NCBI GenBank assembly: GCA_001051155.2
Contig: JYIP02000010.1
Location: forward strand, 62,001-126,000
Length of the DNA: 64,000 nucleotides
Direction: 5' to 3'
Origin: Chrysoporthe austroafricana
Lineage: Eukaryota > Ascomycota > Sordariomycetes > Diaporthales > Cryphonectriaceae
How positions within the stretch are numbered: the stretch's first letter is position 1; every line of letters begins with the position of its first letter. Positions 11,247 to 23,099 of this stretch are shown here, one piece after another. The notes beneath the pieces are model-generated. The model was not told the origin of the DNA. It saw only the letters and a list, made by a program, of their open reading frames with translations, and did no database searches. The translations under genes and the position numbers were made by a program.

Positions 11247-12245
11247 TCATGTGCTGTATGTGGCCTTGATATACTCCTTGACCGTCGTCATTTTGATCCC
11301 CCTCTGGCCGTTGACCGTCTTGTCCAGATCCCACGATACGCCTGTCCCATCACCGAAAATGCACTGATATTTATGCCACAGATTGTCCGGGTCCCTGCTC
11401 AGTCTGTCCCTGAGGAAGTCTATGCTCCACTCTTCTCCGTTCAGACTCGACCCTAGAGTCTCATCAAGCGTATCTGCGAGCTGCCCATACGAGACCGTCT
11501 CGCCTCCAATGTAGACCACTCGGTCCAGCGTGTGGTCGGGGCGTAATACCACCTCCGCCGTCATCCGCCCGATGTCGCCGGGCGTCGTGACGGTCACCCT
11601 GTTCTCCCAGCTTCCCAGGGCCCGCACGGCCGTGGCGCCCAGGTCCACGACGCCAAAGTCTGGCAGGAAAAGGTAGCTCATGAACAGGCCCGTCGAGATC
11701 ACCGTCCAGTGCGTCTTCTCTTGGGACCGCAGCATCTGCCGCACCTGTAGCATCTCGTCAAAGAGCTCTTGCGCGCTGCCTCCTCCTATTGCCTCGTAGT
11801 CCACGCCGAACTGCCACGGGCTTTTGGGTAGGTGGCTTGTCAGCGCGGCCTCCTAGAAAGCTTCTTAACTGTTTCTTAAAGGCAAGTGAACCTACAAGTA
11901 TCGTTCCACACCAGCCTGCAGCGCTGCAGCCGCTGACTTGATCTGCGTCCCCTTCGGCAGTCCGTAGCCACCAGCTTGGATCACGACATCGTACTTCCCG
12001 AAGATGGCTGCGAGACTGGAGACGTCATCCTCAACGAAGTTACCGGGGACGAGATGCGCGCCCAGGGCTCGGATCCTGGCATTGGAAGCCTGCTTGGTGG
12101 GCGACGGGGAGCTGATGGATTCGGCGCGAACGAGAACGTGGATAGAGATGTCTTTTGGGCGGGACGGGTGCACAGCCAAAGCGGACAATATGGCATCGCC
12201 CAGCTCGCCGGCGCCGACGATGAGGACTGAGAGGGCTTCAGACAT
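11247..12245 (-). CDS. NmrA-like / isoflavone-reductase-like NAD(P)-binding protein
   Basis: Two exons, 12245-11896 and 11820-11247, with a 75 bp intron, give 307 residues. The N-terminus carries a Rossmann motif (VLIVGAGELGDAIL, residues 7-20). The splice junction creates ERYFPWQFGVDYEAIG, a block typical of fungal isoflavone-reductase/phenylcoumaran-type atypical SDRs. Later segments (TVISTGLFMSYLF, GDIGRMTAEVVL) also match that group. Members are either NADPH-dependent reductases of aromatic metabolites or redox-sensing regulators like NmrA; the sequence does not decide between them. Start is the only ATG before the Rossmann motif. Location is predicted cytosolic. Confidence 0.9.
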
Positions 12246-13345
12246 TCTTTCTGGGGGCTAGAGTGACTATTCAGATCCTCCGAGATGTGACGACACGTTC
12301 GAATGGACACCAGCTGGCCTGCCCAAAGCCGTGACGACTCTTATATTCCCCGTATCCCTCGAGTCTCAGAAGGTGTCATGGCCGGCACGGATCAACCCTC
12401 TGAAGCACCGTGACGATCTTACAAATCAACAAGAAAGAATTAGACGGCGTGGGACTATTCAGCATCCTCTAGCGGGTCGATTACTATACGTATTGAACTA
12501 GGCGCAAAGTGGCGTCACCTAGGCTTGGCAAGAGGCACGACCGCCGGGATCCGTCGTGGGTCCGTGGATTATTATTTATCATCTGTGCCGAATGAAGACG
12601 GCTTCGGAGGGTGCCTCACTGCATTCAGATGGTTCGGGATGGTTCAAGATCCTCAGCACAACAGAAGTTATTGCGAAGTGCTCCCACCACCCAACTTGGG
12701 TCAGATAAAGCCTCATGCAGGTGATGTAAATAAGACATGACCTTGTGGAATACGTCTGCAGCCTACATCCTTCTTCTTATTGGTTTAAATAGACATTATA
12801 CATATACATAAAAGGATAGAAAACAATAAAAGAAAAAAACGAGGAAAAATTCCAGGAGATGCACAAAGCGGATATGTTATGTTCAAACATATCCGAGTTA
12901 TCCGTTATCCTTTTGGGGCGGGGGGTTCAACTGTCTGGTATCCACCGACCCACCCTTGGATCCGTACGTCGCTCGACCGAGGCATTAGGTATATTCATAA
13001 GACTAGGCAGCCTTTGTGAAGGACGGGTCTGCGGAAGATGGATCTTATATCGCCGTCCTAATTCCATCGAGTATGGGGCGCCTGTCCGGCACGGGTATCA
13101 ACGGCGCTCCTTAAGCTATCCACAACCGCGGTTTAGCTCGGGCCAGCAAAGCGTCTCCGGCCCTTGTCACAGCGTACGCTTATCTGAGGTCACTCGCCCA
13201 CATCACCACTACGAGCTGTTTCCGTTACACGGTGTCTCTTTCTTCGAGCGGGAGATAACGCGGCCTGTCAGTGCAGAGCAACGTCTGTGGCACATCGTGA
13301 GGACCATCGCTGCACTCCAGGGCTAGCACTGAGAGGATCGAGAAG
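12246..13345. other. intergenic, AT-rich, no gene seen
   Basis: About 1.1 kb between the divergent NmrA-like and amidase genes. An A-rich tract lies near 12800-12850. A frame at 12859-13326 has no recognisable motif. Both promoters must be here. Confidence 0.5.
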
Positions 13346-15283
13346 ATGGCGACGTGGGAGGCGCTCGTGAAAGTCGCCCTCGAGGCCCGGGACAGGTCGG
13401 TCCCCAAGCAGTGGCTCTTACCTGAGGACAAGCTGCCCCCGAAGGAGCAGCAGAACGTCGTGGACGTGCCGAGGACCTCGGGCATTCTGACGGAGGAGGA
13501 GATCGAGATCACGGAGCAGGATGTGCCCCAGCTGCTGGAGGCATATCGCACGCGGAAGTGGACGGTGAGACAGGTCGTGACGGCCTTTCTCAAGAACGCC
13601 GTCATCATAAATCAGCTGGTGGGTTATCTGTGGCACAGATATCAGCGCCTGTCCTCGCTCCTCACCCGCATGACTAACCTCTTGAGACCAGACCAACTTC
13701 GTCACCGAGTTCCTCGCCGAGGAGGCCCTCCTCCGCGCAGACGAGCTCGACGCCCACCTCGCCAGCACGGGCACGCTCGCGGGGCCGCTGCACGGGATCC
13801 CCGTCTCGATCAAGGAACAGCTCTCCCTCGCCGGCCGCATCAACCACGGCGGCTTCGCGAGCCTGATCGCCAACCCGCCGCCGGCCGAGGACGCGCACCT
13901 GGCGCGGCTCTTCCGGCGCGCGGGCGCCGTGCTGACCGTCCGCACCAACATCCCCCAGAGCCTGATGCACCTCGACTGCGCCAACAACATCACCGGCCGT
14001 ACGCTGAACCCGCGCCACCGGCTGCTGTCGCCCGGCGGGTCCTCGGGCGGCGAGGGCGTCAGCGTCGGCGCGCGGTGCGCCGCGCTGGGCATCGGCACCG
14101 ACATCGGCGGCAGCGTGCGCATCCCCGCCGCCTTCAACGCGTGCTACGGCCTGCGGCCCACCGCGCTGAGGGTCCCCGTGCTGGGGCAGACCGGCGTCTC
14201 GCTCGGGCAGGAGAGCATCCGGGGCGTGGCCGGCCCGCTCGCGCACAGCGTCGAGGGGCTGGAGATCTGGATGAGGAGCGTGCTGGAGCAGGAGCCGTGG
14301 GAGTACGAGACGACCTTGATGCCCGTGCCCTGGAGGACAGACGTGAAGCTGGGAGACTTCACGGTGGGCGTCATGTGGGACGATGGGTAGGTCCCGTTCC
14401 TGAAACCTTGCGGTCCACCCGTCGTCACCTTGACTTGAGCATTGCTGACAGCGTTACCCTGGCAGAATCGTCAAGCCTCACCCTCCCATGCTGCGAGCTC
14501 TGAAGCACGCAGTCTCGAGACTCAAGGCGGCCGGCGTTAAAGTAGTAGACTGGGAGCCCTATGACCACCAACGCGGCTGGGACATCCTAGTATGCAGACC
14601 CCTCCCTCGCCCTCACGCAGGAAAAAGAAAAGAACACCCCCCTCCTCTTTTCTTCTTTGCCCGCCCCATGCTGATCAGCTTCCCAGGCGCCTCTCTACTT
14701 CCCCGACGGTGGTCAGCGCTGGTTATCCGCGATGGCAGCCTCGGGCGAGCCCGTCCTCCCGCTGACGCAGCACGCCATCAACTTCTCCATCGACACGGGC
14801 AAGACGCCCCTCAAGATCGCCGACAACTGGGATCTCAACGCCGCGCGCGAGACGTACCGGCGCGAGCACCACCTGCTCATGAAGTCCCGCGGCGTCGACT
14901 TCATCCTGTGCCCTACGTACCCCGGCGCGGGCGTGCTGCAGGGCCAGCCGCGGTATTGGGGGTACACGAGTATCTGGAACATCCTGGACCTGCCGTCTGC
15001 CGTCCTGCCGAGCGGGCTGGAGTGCGACAGGGAGCTGGATGCGCGTGAGGAGGGCTACAAGGGCAGGAGTGAGAAGGATGAGGAAGAGCAGAAGGCCTGT
15101 GAGTGATTTCCTCCTGTTTTGCTGTGTAGATGAGCTTGTGATTACTGACGTGTTGTGGCAGATGATCCTGATTTATTCCACGGCTTCCCCATTGCGCTGC
15201 AGCTGGTTGGCAAGAGATTTAGGGACGAGGACGTCCTCGCGGCTGCAAAGGTCTTAGACTCTGCTCTGAAGAGTGATCAATAG
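13346..15283 (+). CDS. amidase-signature family amidase (first copy)
   Basis: Five exons (13346-13618, 13692-14386, 14466-14589, 14687-15098, 15162-15283) encode 541 residues, normal for fungal amidases of the AmdS/FAAH type. The Ser-cisSer-Lys triad is visible: Lys132 in VSIKEQ, Ser208 in PGGSSGGE and Ser232 in GTDIGGSVR, spaced 24 residues between the serines as in FAAH. The C-terminal exons supply YFPDGGQ, CPTYPGAG and FPIALQLVGKRF. It should hydrolyse a carboxamide to acid plus ammonia; substrate range is not readable from sequence. All four introns are 63-97 bp and canonical. A paralogous amidase lies 20 kb away on the other strand. No signal peptide is seen, so it is likely cytosolic. 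Confidence 0.95.
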
Positions 15284-15625
15284 CTGGCGGATATGTGGAG
15301 GAAGTCCTTCACCAAGTGCACGTGTGATGAAACTAGCAATGTCCTGCTGAAACTTGTTTACTTTCTCTGTTCTAGAAATGGGCCGGCAGATCTCAGAAGA
15401 AGCGCATTGGTTGCCAAACCAGACAAAGAGGGTATATAGATGTGCACCAGATTAGAAATTTTATGTCTGTACTCTCTACAGTTGTGACTGCAGGCAACAA
15501 AGTTCAGGATGCACCGAGAAACAATGCGACGGGCTGCATAGCCTCGCCGTTTCACCCACTACATGTTCGCGTGTGCGCGGCACGGTCATCATCTACAAGT
15601 ACAAGCTCTCTGGCATCACGCAAAG
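15284..15625. other. gap between convergent genes
   Basis: This gap lies between the stop codons of the amidase and the minus-strand HTH-repeat gene. It should hold both 3' UTRs. No other feature is seen. Confidence 0.5.
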
Positions 15626-17931
15626 TTACAGTTTCGCAAGTAGAGCAGCCGCGGCCTCCTTGACCTTCTCCTTCGCGTTCTGGACTTCCCTTAGACTGGG
15701 CGGCATACCCGTCAAGCTGTTCACGACCGGCCTACTATCCGCACGTGCCGCCAACAAGTCCATACACTCCTGCGTCAGCTTGTGGTATTCCTTAATGGTC
15801 TTGAGGTCATGCTGGTGTTTCTCTACTTCCTCCGGCGGCATGATCAGTGGAGGTGCCGGGATCTGACTGACCTTGGGCGGGGGAGGCGGCGGCGGCGGCG
15901 GCACAACGATAAGGTCTGGCTGCGTTGATGGCATGGCGCTGATCATGTCGGGTATGGGTTGAGATGGTGCTGGTATACTGCCAGACAGCCCAGGAGGAGA
16001 AGCAAGATACTCGTACCCGTCCGTTGTGATGAGACCTGTGGGGGTCAAGTACTTCTGAGGTGGCTTGCCCTGCGTGGGATAGGGAAAGAGGCCAAACTGG
16101 GCCATGTAGTCGGCCTCGGGCTTTTGCGGTTGAGAGGGTGCCGGCAGGGGAGCGAGTGGCCGAGGCGCAATGGCGCGGAGAGCGATCGGCCGGAGAGAAG
16201 GGGGACGCGGTGCGATGTCGACATGTCGACCGGAGGGTCCAGCGGGAGGGGTTCGCGTAGCATTCACCCGACCGAAGCTACCTCTTATATGTCCTTGAGC
16301 GTCTCCTCTATATTCGTACGGCTTTTCAAAGGCTCCGTTGTTGAAGTTGGGATCGGACGTCACGTTAGTGACTTGAGATGCTGGGAATGATGGTGATGGT
16401 TCATTTAGCTGCACGGCGCTATTGGCCTGGCCAGATTGTGGTGGCATTGCCACAGGCGAGTCTGAATCCAAATCCATTCCCATAGGCGTAGCATCTTGGC
16501 CCTCTGCCGAAGGCTGCGTGTCACGCTCATCGTCGCCAGTAGCGTCGGCATCTATCCCCTCGCCATCTAGGTTCCCTTCGTCGCTGTCGTCTTCGTCGCT
16601 GGACATTTCGACAACCTCTGGCGGGTCGTTTGCTTCAGGCATGGTTGGAGAAGGACCTTGCGCTGGGGTGGCTGGTGTGCCTTGCTGGTCAGGACTGAAC
16701 ACTGGGTCATAGGTCTGGGGTATATAGTCCACGCCGGGCATCTTGTTGAGGACATTCCCGGTTCCGCCCTTGCGTTTCTCTGCGGCGAGTGATCTCAGGT
16801 GTTGCGCATTGCGTCTCAGCTGCTCTGGGTCGACCGGCTTCGGCCTCGCATCCCCCATCAGCCTGTACGCGTACTCGCGTCTCGCGTCCTGCGCAACCTC
16901 CTCGTTCATCTTGCTCTTCACCCACTCGTCGACATTCGAGATCCCCAACTCCTGGGCGATGCTCTCGAATTGGTCTTTCTGGGCTTTGAACGCACGGTTC
17001 CGGGCTAAGGCGCGGATGTTTTCGACGCTGCGCTGCGCGTCCTCGGTCAAGCCCCAGACGGTACGCAGTCGTTCAACGGTGGCAGCGCCCCGCTTGAGCT
17101 TGACACCGCGGGCGCTGAGGTTCTCGGCGATCTGGACAGCCGACATCCCCTCCTTGGTCATCCGCGTGATCTCGGCCTTGCGCATGACGCGTATCCGCAC
17201 TCGCTTGACCGGGACCGGGTCGCTGTTTGCTAGCCGCTTGGCCTGGTCGAGATGGGCTTTGCGAATGTTTGCGAGACCTTGCTCGGTCATCCGTCTCTGT
17301 GCCTGTCGCGATGATCTTTACGTTAGACCGACACGCCGCATGGGGTAGTCGTGATATCACTTGACACACTGACCCGCTGCCTGAGACCCCATTTCATCCG
17401 CTGCCTTGCCACGGCGCGGCTGCTGGTCTCCACGCCCTTGGCTATGAGAGCCTCAGCGATGGCCTTGCAGCCCTGGCCACTCCTTGTGCGCGTCTCGATC
17501 TCTTGCTTGAACTCATCGAGGTTCGAACCCGTCCGCCCTCTCGTCTTCGGAAACCGCCATGGCTGCCCGTTGGGATCAAGCCCAGGGGGTCCCTCTGGGG
17601 CCGTCCAGCTCAGATCTGCATTGCTCGTGTCCAGGCCTTCCAGGACAGCGCCCGGGTCCTGGGGCTGTCTCCGGGTGATGAGTCGCAGCGAGGCATAGTC
17701 GGCGCCCGGTGCGATGGGGTTGCGCGCGCCGTCTGTTGGTACCGCCGAGCTTGCATTCCTGGTGGCATCGCCCGCCTGACCATGACCAGCTCGAGTATTC
17801 GCACTCGTATGTTGCTGCTGCTGCTGTACAGCTTGTTGGAGCTGGGCCAGTTGCTCTTCCTCGGTCAGACCTCGATTGGAGGACAGGTTACTTTGGTTCT
17901 CTCGCCGGCGGGCGTACGCGCCAGTCGGCAT
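15626..17931 (-). CDS. unrecognised protein with duplicated HTH-like motif
   Basis: Two exons, 17931-17374 and 17302-15626, with a 71 bp intron, give 744 residues; a second acceptor six bases downstream would remove two residues. I do not recognise the family. Two similar segments, about residues 144-183 and 230-271, share the pattern E-I...T..G....IA..L.A.GV..........R...WGL, which resembles a helix-turn-helix followed by an Arg-rich helix and recalls the WGL ending of the fungal Clr5 domain. The N-terminus has a short Gln tract (32-40, encoded by CTG/CAG repeats). Most of the remainder is low-complexity: an acidic Ser/Asp/Glu region in the middle and long Pro-rich stretches, including an eight- or nine-proline run. 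DNA binding in the nucleus is my inference. The acidic and Pro-rich parts would fit activation regions. Confidence 0.75.
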
Positions 17932-18714
17932 CTTGGATGACTCGCATGCGACGCGTGGAGGGCGGGCAGTTGTTTGGCACTGGAGCCGTGGTTGTTATGT
18001 CGTAAGACCTCCGAACCAGCCGGCGGGACGCGAGCTCTCTCATTTGGCGTCGTAACAGCCACAGCCCAGAGCCCAGCCACGGTATCAGCCACCTCGGAGC
18101 CTCCAGGCTGCGGCCGACCAGGACCACCCTCCCTCTCCCAAGAAAAAAAAAAGAATAGAATAAAACAAAAATAAAAGGTAGATAAAGAAACGGGGACATA
18201 TGACGAGAGAGAAGAGGGGCTAAAGAGAAAAGATAATGAAGAAATGGTGAATGCGAAGGGTGAGACAGAGCTTAGAAGGCAAAGATCTGGAGCCTATTAT
18301 CGGGGACGGCTGAGGACTCAGTGAGGATTGCTGAGACAAGATCAGAAACTGACGATACGACGGGAAAATTACTGAGGCTCAGAAAGAAGTTTAGGCCGAA
18401 CGACAGGAAGGTCGACAAAACTCGCCAATCTGTTGCTCAAAATATCGGAACTTCGCGCCAGAACCAATACAGAAATGACACCCTTGACCGTTACAAAGCT
18501 GTCATAATTATAATGCCGGCAAACGGGCCACAACAGCTAATTCTACCGTTTTCAAAAAGGGATCCATTTGAAATCTGCTATAAGCCCCAAATTCGCCCAA
18601 TCCTGTCAACCCCCCGTCATGAGGCTGAAGCTCAGAGGTTGATTAGTGTAGGCAGTATTAGCGTATCTTTTCTTAGGGAGTATCCCGAGGTTACTATATA
18701 TTTTTGTATAAACT
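17932..18714. other. AT-rich intergenic stretch
   Basis: About 0.8 kb between two minus-strand genes. It becomes AT-rich between about 18130 and 18720 with purine-rich runs. A 144-codon frame at 18321-18755 has no motif and overlaps the 3' end of the HET gene, so I do not call it. Confidence 0.45.
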
Positions 18715-20175
18715 CTAGATTATCACAATCGTTTCGTCTTTCATCTTTTCTATGAGGTTATTTATGCGCCTTAGACTCCCGCGAGAAGACAATCCAGCCC
18801 GCTCGTAAGCCCCGCTGTTGCTGGCTGAAGGCTGCAGTAATAAGACAGCATAGTCCGTCTGGCCTTCGTCATCGGCTTTTCCAGCTTGTCTTCCCCTGCC
18901 TAGATAAAGGCACGAGTAAGCCAGATCTCCGGTCTCCCTAGCAATGGGGACGTCCAAGATGAAATCGAATGATATTTCACAGCCGGGAAGGAACACTCGA
19001 GCTTTGTGGCCTGCAGCTGCGATGAAATCTGTTGAAGGTGATGGCACTACTCTCAACCCGTACAGAACTCTGCCTCGGACCACAATCTTTCCCGACCGAA
19101 CCAGACTCATCGGCTCCCTTTCGTCAAACTCCACGACCAGGCTTTCTTCGATAACAACTGCAGACTCGAAGTCGATGGTTCTCGGGAAAAAGACCGGCCC
19201 CTCGATCGCCGCCCAGCTCCAACTTGGAGCCCTGGGTGCGTCGGGCCGTCTCCATCCTATCAAGGACTCGTCTTCAAGCCCCTCTTCAACACTCCAGAGA
19301 AGGCTTCGCGGGAGATCAGATTTCCACACCCCTGCGAGATACGTATCCTCGCGACCGAGCACTTCAAAGACCACCCCTGAAAACTTTCTTGCTACCCTAG
19401 CAAGCGCCATCAACTTGAGCGGATCTTTGTCCGTTGAAAGCGGCTGGCTGTTGATCTGCCGTCGCGTAAAATACTCCACGACGGTGTTCCATCGGTCGTA
19501 CAGCTCGACTTCGCTGCAACGCCGTGCTATGCTTGTGTTCCGGAAGACGCGGAACGACCCGGCGTCGTCGACTTCCAGATCCTGTTCATGGCCATTTTCG
19601 TCTCGACGGACTTGGTTGCACTCCCATATAATTCCGCTTGAGGTAAAGTGGGCTATCCGGTTCGCGAAGATGGCTTCAGAGAGTGACCATGCCCGCCTGT
19701 TCAGTGGTTCACCCCAGGGGAGCAACGGCGATGGGCAGTGGTTTGTTGCAGGCGGGCTCTCCAGCATCATGCGGTCGGTCCGGTCTAGAAACCCAGCCTC
19801 CATGTCGGCAGCACTATCGGCTGCAAGGATGAGCCTGGCACTTGCGTAAATCTCGCCCAGCCTGACATGTGCTTCGCGCCAGTCTTCATCGTCACCCTGA
19901 ATGATGCAGAGCGCGTCGATCCATATGTAGTGAAGACCAAGCTGGCGCGTGACATTTACGGCATCTCGTAATGTCCTCGGCATATCATCAAGCGGTATCC
20001 GCGCCTTGTGCCTATCGATGTTGGGCTCGGGGTCTGGCTGTCCCGGCTTTCTCCGGCTACGTGGCCCGAATAGCATCATGTCTGGGCGCCTCTGCTTGCC
20101 CCAGCAGTAGCTGAGTGCAAGGTAGTCTCCTCTTGCCCCCTCTGACAAGACATCTGTCGTGGCGCAAACCAGCAA
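18715..20175 (-). pseudogene. HET-domain gene, 5' end missing or unresolved
   Basis: One open frame of 486 codons carries the three blocks of the HET domain: YLALSYCWGK, DAVNVTRQLGLHYIWIDALC with IIQGDDEDW, and NRRAWSLSEAIFANRI. HET proteins trigger non-self recognition and cell death after hyphal fusion. The frame has no ATG before the HET domain. It opens at a TTG just downstream of an in-frame TAA (20188-20190), and the stretch usually found before the first HET block is absent. An upstream frame on the same strand (to 20251) begins with ATG but is out of phase, and no GT..AG pair was found that joins it. It is either a 5'-truncated relic or a gene with an unseen first exon. The C-terminus is intact and ends normally. 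Confidence 0.7.
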
Positions 20176-20579
20176 AGTAGTGTAGACTTAGGTCCTTCAC
20201 ATGATCAAACCGAATCATCTCAATATCGAACTTGGTCATTGGTCCTCTCACAATGTCTTCATTGCGAAGAAGTCAATCAAGGCACCTTGTTCATGCTGGA
20301 AACTGCAGCAACATCCTCTCTGTGACTGTACCTAAGATTGACATCTAAGTATGATTTTATTATTCGGTATATAGTGCGCATTTTGCAGTGAGAAAGCAAT
20401 CACATCAGATATGTTGGCAAACATGAGCTGCCATGAATGGCAAGTGGGTACAAATGATTGTCATTTCAAGCATGTCGAGCAATCTGGGGAGTTATTGAAC
20501 ATTCTCTGACGTAGAACGGAAGCAGGTCTCTAGAATAAGACATGGATGGAAGGCAAGCCGGTCCAGTTCACTTTGCTAT
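20176..20579. other. gap upstream of the HET frame
   Basis: Holds the lost or unseen 5' part of the HET gene and the 3' flank of the dioxygenase gene. No N-terminal HET-family sequence could be recognised here in any frame. Confidence 0.4.
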
Positions 20580-22019
20580 CTAGGCAGGACCATCGACCTC
20601 TTTCTCATCTTCGCCCAGCAGTCCGAGTGCTTGACGCCGCGTGGGAGAAGTCGGGTCGAAATAGGGCTTCTCGCAAAGAGATGTGACCCTAGTACCGTGC
20701 CTGGGGTGCCTGCCACCGTAGTCCCAGCTTGCGTTGTGGTTTGTAATTCTGCCAACTTAAGATTAGCTTACAAACGACACGTAGATAACATTGTGGGGCG
20801 TATCTGACCTGTTGTCCCAGATGGCGCTTGCGCCTTGAGACCATTTAAAGCGCACCTGGATGTCAGGGTTCGATTCATACACATCGCACAGGTAGTTCAA
20901 AATCACATCACTTTCCGCCTTGTCGAGTCCTACGATCCGGTGGCACATGGCTCGGTTGACGAAAAGTGACTTCCAGCCGGTTGCGGGATGCGTTCGAACG
21001 ATTGGGTGGATTCGCTCGACGTGCTTGGGTCCCTCTTCGGGGTGGTCACGGTCCAGATATGGGTGAGCTGTCGAGACAACATGTAAGTTAATAACACGAG
21101 ACGTATCACTCAAAGACCAGCACAAGGCAAGCCAGAGCTTCACGCGGAGAAGTAATCACTGACCTGAACGGAATACACCCAGCTTGCCGTCGATGATCTT
21201 GCGGAAATCCGGAGATAGCTTTTCATAGGCGGCGTAGCCGCTTGCCCAGAGCGTATCGCCACCAACCGGGGGAATCGTGTCGTTGTGCAGATGGGTGTAT
21301 CCAGCGGGGTGCAGCTCGTGGACGAGATCGCTGTGCCATCGAGACGCACCACCAGGCTTGCGGAAGCCCGCCTGGCGCTCGGTCGCCATCAGATCCGGCC
21401 AGATGATGCTAACACCAGGAACTCCTGGCACCTGGGGCACTTGAGGCTACAAAACAAGTGTGTGTCAGCACGTCTTCGGTGTTTCTGATCGAGGAGCCTG
21501 TAGCAAGGACGCACATGAATCTCGACCTCTCCAAACCATTCTCCTAGCTGCTGAATGTTAGTCTGAGCTCCACTCTGGTTGCTAAAGAGGGCATAGTATG
21601 CTACGTGCCGACTTTTGTTGCTGAGGAGACAGGTCTTGGTCACGGAAGAACACAACACTGCGCTCTGCGACGAGGAGCGCAAGCTCGTCCTTCTGCTGGT
21701 CGGTGAGGTCCTTCAGCTGCAGACCCTCGATCTCAGTTCCGATGTGAGTTGTGAGATCAGTCACTTTCGTGGCTGCCGAAAACAGGGCTTTCTTCTCCTT
21801 GTCAGCCCTTGAGCCTGGGTCAACGTACGGCCGCTCGACATTCCGAATCTTGTAGACATCATCTAGGTAGAGCGGTCTCGAAGGCCTGTATGGATAGCCG
21901 TTGCTGAGATCAATGCCAGCCTTCTTTAGCCGGATAGCCGTTGGCCCGGGGAGACCCAGAGTGTCTTTTCTGGGCTCGGCGACGTCAACGATCTCAGGAA
22001 CGATAGGAGCTGGAGCCAT
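20580..22019 (-). CDS. TauD/TfdA-family Fe(II)/2-oxoglutarate dioxygenase (JLP1-like)
   Basis: Five exons (22019-21605, 21543-21515, 21446-21164, 21067-20809, 20748-20580) encode 384 residues. The iron-binding HxD lies in RWHSDLVHEL. The PPVGGDTLWASGYAAYEKLSP block follows. The distal His and the 2-oxoglutarate Arg lie in DNRITNHNASWDYGG and HGTRV, which only line up when the last intron (20749-20808) is removed. Exon 2 is just 29 bp; its boundaries were chosen because they give a family-like SAREWFGEVE, with an ACTAAC branch sequence in intron 1. Fungal relatives such as yeast Jlp1 oxygenate sulfonates like taurine to release sulfite; other members act on different acids. It is divergently paired with an MFS permease 1.08 kb away. 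Family strong, substrate inferred. Confidence 0.92.
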
Positions 22020-23099
22020 GATGTGACTATTTTAGGTAGTTTTCAAGTGACTTCTGTTGGAATAATTGGAGTCTGCATGTATTTCGAAATCAACGTCATG
22101 TGAGTCCGGCCTACATGATATATAGTCCCAGCATCTCGTTGGAGACAGCCTTCGAGATACCCCGAAGCACACACGGCCCACGGGAGACATAGCATTTCTA
22201 AGCATCATGTTGTGGAGTTCCGAAATCCCCAATTAGACGGCGTGATATTGTCATCTGGTGCGGAGAAGTGCATTATAGTGTTTGAGGCCGTCGCCGTCTG
22301 CATGCAGCGATGCAGCTTCGTGCAAATCAGGGGAGCTATCCGCCCTCCACGAGACGCAGCAGCACAGCATGCAGTGGCACGCCATCGCCATCACGGCTAC
22401 GATCATCCTGAAATGGGTACGCGTCTCCAAATTGGAATTGAATCACTCTAGGTCCTATCTGCGGGGATTCTCACTATGATGCACACAGCTTAACGGGCAG
22501 TGGTGGGGGACCATATGGCGTGCTTGTGAGCGCGTCTGGTGTCATAAACCGATCCAGACGCACTACGCGCCTCAGCGAAAAACAGGCGGCGACGCAAAGG
22601 GAAACGGCAGGCCATCGGATCCGATTAGACGCCAAAAGTGCTCTGGGTGAAAAATCTTGTCTGCCATGTTTGGGATGGCATCTCATCTCCACGGGCCGGC
22701 GATACTCGGGCACATCGTCACCAACGCCCACACACGTGGAGGCAGTTCGCGTGCGTCCGGTCGGCGGCCGTAGTAGCACGACATCGTAGGAGTGGTTCGG
22801 AAGCAAATATGGACATGATTGTGAGCGGCGGTGCATGACGCACCGTCATGGCTGTCAGCACGCCATCCCGATATCCACGATGGCGAGAGCCCTGGACGTG
22901 GGGCGCGCAGGGCGTGTTAATTTTCCCCGACGATTAACCAGTGATGCTGCTATAGACCCCAGGCCAGGACCCGCGAATACCATATAATGCAGCTGTATGG
23001 CGTGCTGGTAGCCTTTCTGAAGCAGATTGGCTACCCGACGAGATACTGCCACTGCAAGCTGCAGCCTCCGGAGGATCGACCGCTTCAACCGCAGCAGAG
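22020..23099. other. shared promoter region of dioxygenase and MFS permease
   Basis: This 1.08 kb separates two divergent start codons. Frames of up to 120 codons lack motifs. It is the likely site of co-regulation of the pair; I cannot point to a specific operator with confidence. Confidence 0.5.

Noticed and set aside
17521..17535. tRNA B-box-like GTTCGAACC sequence
   Set aside because: It lies within a coding exon and no matching A box or cloverleaf arms could be built around it.
18321..18755. 144-codon plus-strand frame in AT-rich DNA
   Set aside because: It overlaps the 3' end of the HET frame and shows no motif; composition suggests noncoding sequence.
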